The translations under genes and the position numbers were made by a program. A stretch of 8,883 nucleotides of DNA from Emcibacter sp. (GTDB lineage: Bacteria; Pseudomonadota; Alphaproteobacteria; Sphingomonadales; Emcibacteraceae), in assembly GCA_023142175.1 (NCBI GenBank), contig JAGLJX010000147.1, positions 1 through 8,883 of the forward strand. Direction: 5' to 3'. Shown here one piece after another: positions 8,210-8,883 of this stretch. How positions within the stretch are numbered: the first letter of the stretch is position 1; each line of letters begins with the position of its first letter. Under the pieces are notes generated by a model. It did not search any database and was not told where the DNA came from. It worked only from the letters and a program-made list of their open reading frames with translations.

Positions 8210-8215
8210 TATTTT
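8210..8215 (+). promoter_or_regulatory. Predicted -10 element of an FNR-dependent nosR promoter
   Basis: With the operator centre (8180.5) placed at -41.5, as in class II FNR promoters, transcription starts at 8222. Positions -12 to -7 are then 8210-8215, which read TATTTT, a 4-of-6 match to TATAAT. No TTGACA-like -35 box is needed, because the bound activator takes its place. The message would have a 37-base leader before the ATG at 8259. Confidence 0.55.
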
Positions 8216-8258
8216 TTGTAACCATTAATATGTCGGTCTAAGGGAAACCTCGCAGAGA

Positions 8259-8813
8259 ATGTTGTCTAGAATAAGAATGTTTCCAGCCTTTTTTATAAAA
8301 GCATTATTTATAATGCTGGTCGGGTTGTCCTGTCCGGCGTTTGCTAGCGCGGGTGCGTTACAGAAATACTTAGGCGAAGTTCCGGCCAATGTGCTGTTTC
8401 CACTTGCGGACGGTTATGGGGTGATGAGGGATGACGTCCCTATCTCTCCGGTTTTGAAAGATGGTGAGGTCATAGGCTATGCTTTTCTAAATACCGATTT
8501 TGTCGGTGCGATCGGATATTCCGGCAAGCCAATTAAGGTTTTGATCGGTATTGACGGTGCGGGTCGGATTTCAGGGGCGCGTCTGGTCAAACATTCGGAA
8601 CCTATCGTCCTTGCGGGGATACCGGAAAAGAAAATAACTGATTTTATCAATGGCTACCGTGATGTTGATATCCTGAAGCTTGCCCGGGAAAAGGGCGGAG
8701 AGCCGCCGCCGGTGGATATCGTATCCGGCGCCACGGTAACGGTGATGGTCATTGATGACAGCATAAAGCGGGCCTCGGTAAGGGCGGCGCGTGTTCTGGG
8801 TCTGGGGGGTTGA
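8259..8813 (+). CDS. nosR: NosR-type protein (NosR/NirI family), N-terminal FMN-binding part; frame broken at the end
   Basis: NosR is a membrane flavo-iron-sulfur protein needed for nitrous-oxide reductase (NosZ) activity, thought to supply its electrons from the quinol pool. Visible here are a Sec signal peptide or signal anchor (about 1-31, ending PAFASA), the YLGEVPANVLFPLADGYG segment, FLNTDFVGAIGYSGKPI, and the FMN-binding domain with the flavinylation motif SGAT (Ser156-Thr159) before VTVMVIDDSI; Thr159 is the expected covalent FMN site, which would need ApbE. These stretches fit NosR better than RnfG or NqrC; the paralogue NirI remains possible. The frame stops after 184 residues at TGA 8811-8813, just after a G6 run, where the family normally continues for several hundred residues (membrane helices, 4Fe-4S clusters). 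The start at 8259 has only a weak AGAG; ATG 8277 is an in-frame alternative. Confidence 0.87.
   Translation: MLSRIRMFPAFFIKALFIMLVGLSCPAFASAGALQKYLGEVPANVLFPLADGYGVMRDDVPISPVLKDGEVIGYAFLNTDFVGAIGYSGKPIKVLIGIDGAGRISGARLVKHSEPIVLAGIPEKKITDFINGYRDVDILKLAREKGGEPPPVDIVSGATVTVMVIDDSIKRASVRAARVLGLGG
8803..8810 (+). other. G6 homopolymer / candidate -1 slippery site at the nosR frame break
   Basis: The G6 run (8804-8809) is read CTG GGG GGT TGA in the upstream frame. One additional G, or a -1 slip on G GGG GGT (an X-XXY-YYZ heptamer), gives VLGLGG-LSAQSQ and removes the stop. A sequencing or assembly indel or a real mutation is likelier than programmed slipping. Confidence 0.6.
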
Positions 8814-8883
8814 GTGCTCAATCCCAGATTTCACAAGCCATCAAAACCGTTATTCCCGCAGAGATGCAGGAGCTAAGCTGGGA
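8813..8883 (+). CDS. nosR: nosR continuation in the -1 frame, cut by window edge
   Basis: From AGT at 8813 the frame reads SAQSQISQAIKTVIPAEM and then QELSW to the end of the window without a stop. This is what is expected just after the NosR FMN domain, where a short linker leads to a segment with a conserved Trp before the next periplasmic stretch. It has no start codon of its own nearby. It is best read as the same gene displaced by one base at the G6 run. The upstream frame after the TGA gives an unrelated peptide that soon stops. Confidence 0.7.

Larger units (their letters stand above)
7376..8258. other. Long AT-rich divergent intergenic region
   Basis: 883 bases lie between the receptor (leftward) and nosR (rightward). 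The stretch is markedly more AT-rich than the flanking genes and carries no open frame with coding character; the longest, on the + strand near 7916-8146, needs a TTG start and lacks a ribosome binding site. It contains two inverted repeats near the receptor (7441-7468, 7551-7603), short palindromes (CACACGTGTG 7730-7739, TAAATTTA 7761-7768, CTGTACAG 7795-7802, TTAATTAA 7858-7865), an 11-base direct repeat AGAATAATATT (7801-7811 and 7849-7859), and the nosR control region (8133-8222). No tRNA or rRNA is visible. Confidence 0.8.

Noticed and set aside
8259..8813. A complete, stand-alone 184-aa FMN-binding protein
   Set aside because: NosR-like sequence continues in the next frame without a stop, and the break lies exactly at a G6 run, so a split nosR is the simpler reading.

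Overview
The window looks like a chromosomal segment of a Gram-negative bacterium, most likely an alphaproteobacterium. The short-form PutA aligns from memory closely with alphaproteobacterial PutA. The window also holds a large Oar-like TonB-dependent receptor, a TPR-sulfotransferase, and the start of a NosR-type gene behind a TTGAT-N4-ATCAA (FNR/FixK/Dnr) box. The exact order is not resolved; TonB-receptor-rich lineages fit best. This assignment is inference, as no search was run.

Layout: (1) Positions 1-2786 (+) hold the 3' nine-tenths or so of putA, a bifunctional proline dehydrogenase / glutamate-semialdehyde dehydrogenase that enters from the left edge. (2) One base later, tail to tail, 2788-4248 (-) encodes a cytosolic TPR-sulfotransferase. 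(3) 4370-7375 (-) encodes a 1001-aa TonB-dependent receptor with a signal peptide and a carboxypeptidase-regulatory-like domain; a strong intrinsic terminator follows it and separates it from the sulfotransferase. (4) 7376-8258 is a long AT-rich divergent intergenic region without a convincing gene. It holds two inverted repeats in the receptor's upstream region, a cluster of short palindromes, and near its right end a perfect FNR-type operator. (5) From 8259 (+) nosR begins, with a signal peptide and a periplasmic FMN-binding domain. Its frame breaks at a G6 run (8804-8809), and the NosR-like sequence resumes in the -1 frame up to the window edge.

How the genes fit together: putA feeds proline carbon and electrons into the respiratory chain. 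The receptor handles TonB-dependent uptake of an unknown substrate, and the sulfotransferase downstream may modify an envelope or exported molecule. The nosR end opens what is probably a nitrous-oxide reductase (nos) cluster, with spacing that fits activation from a class II promoter under low oxygen or NO. The most noteworthy observations are the frameshift at a canonical-looking slippery heptamer in nosR and the exact -41.5 geometry of its FNR-type box. No wholly new system is evident.
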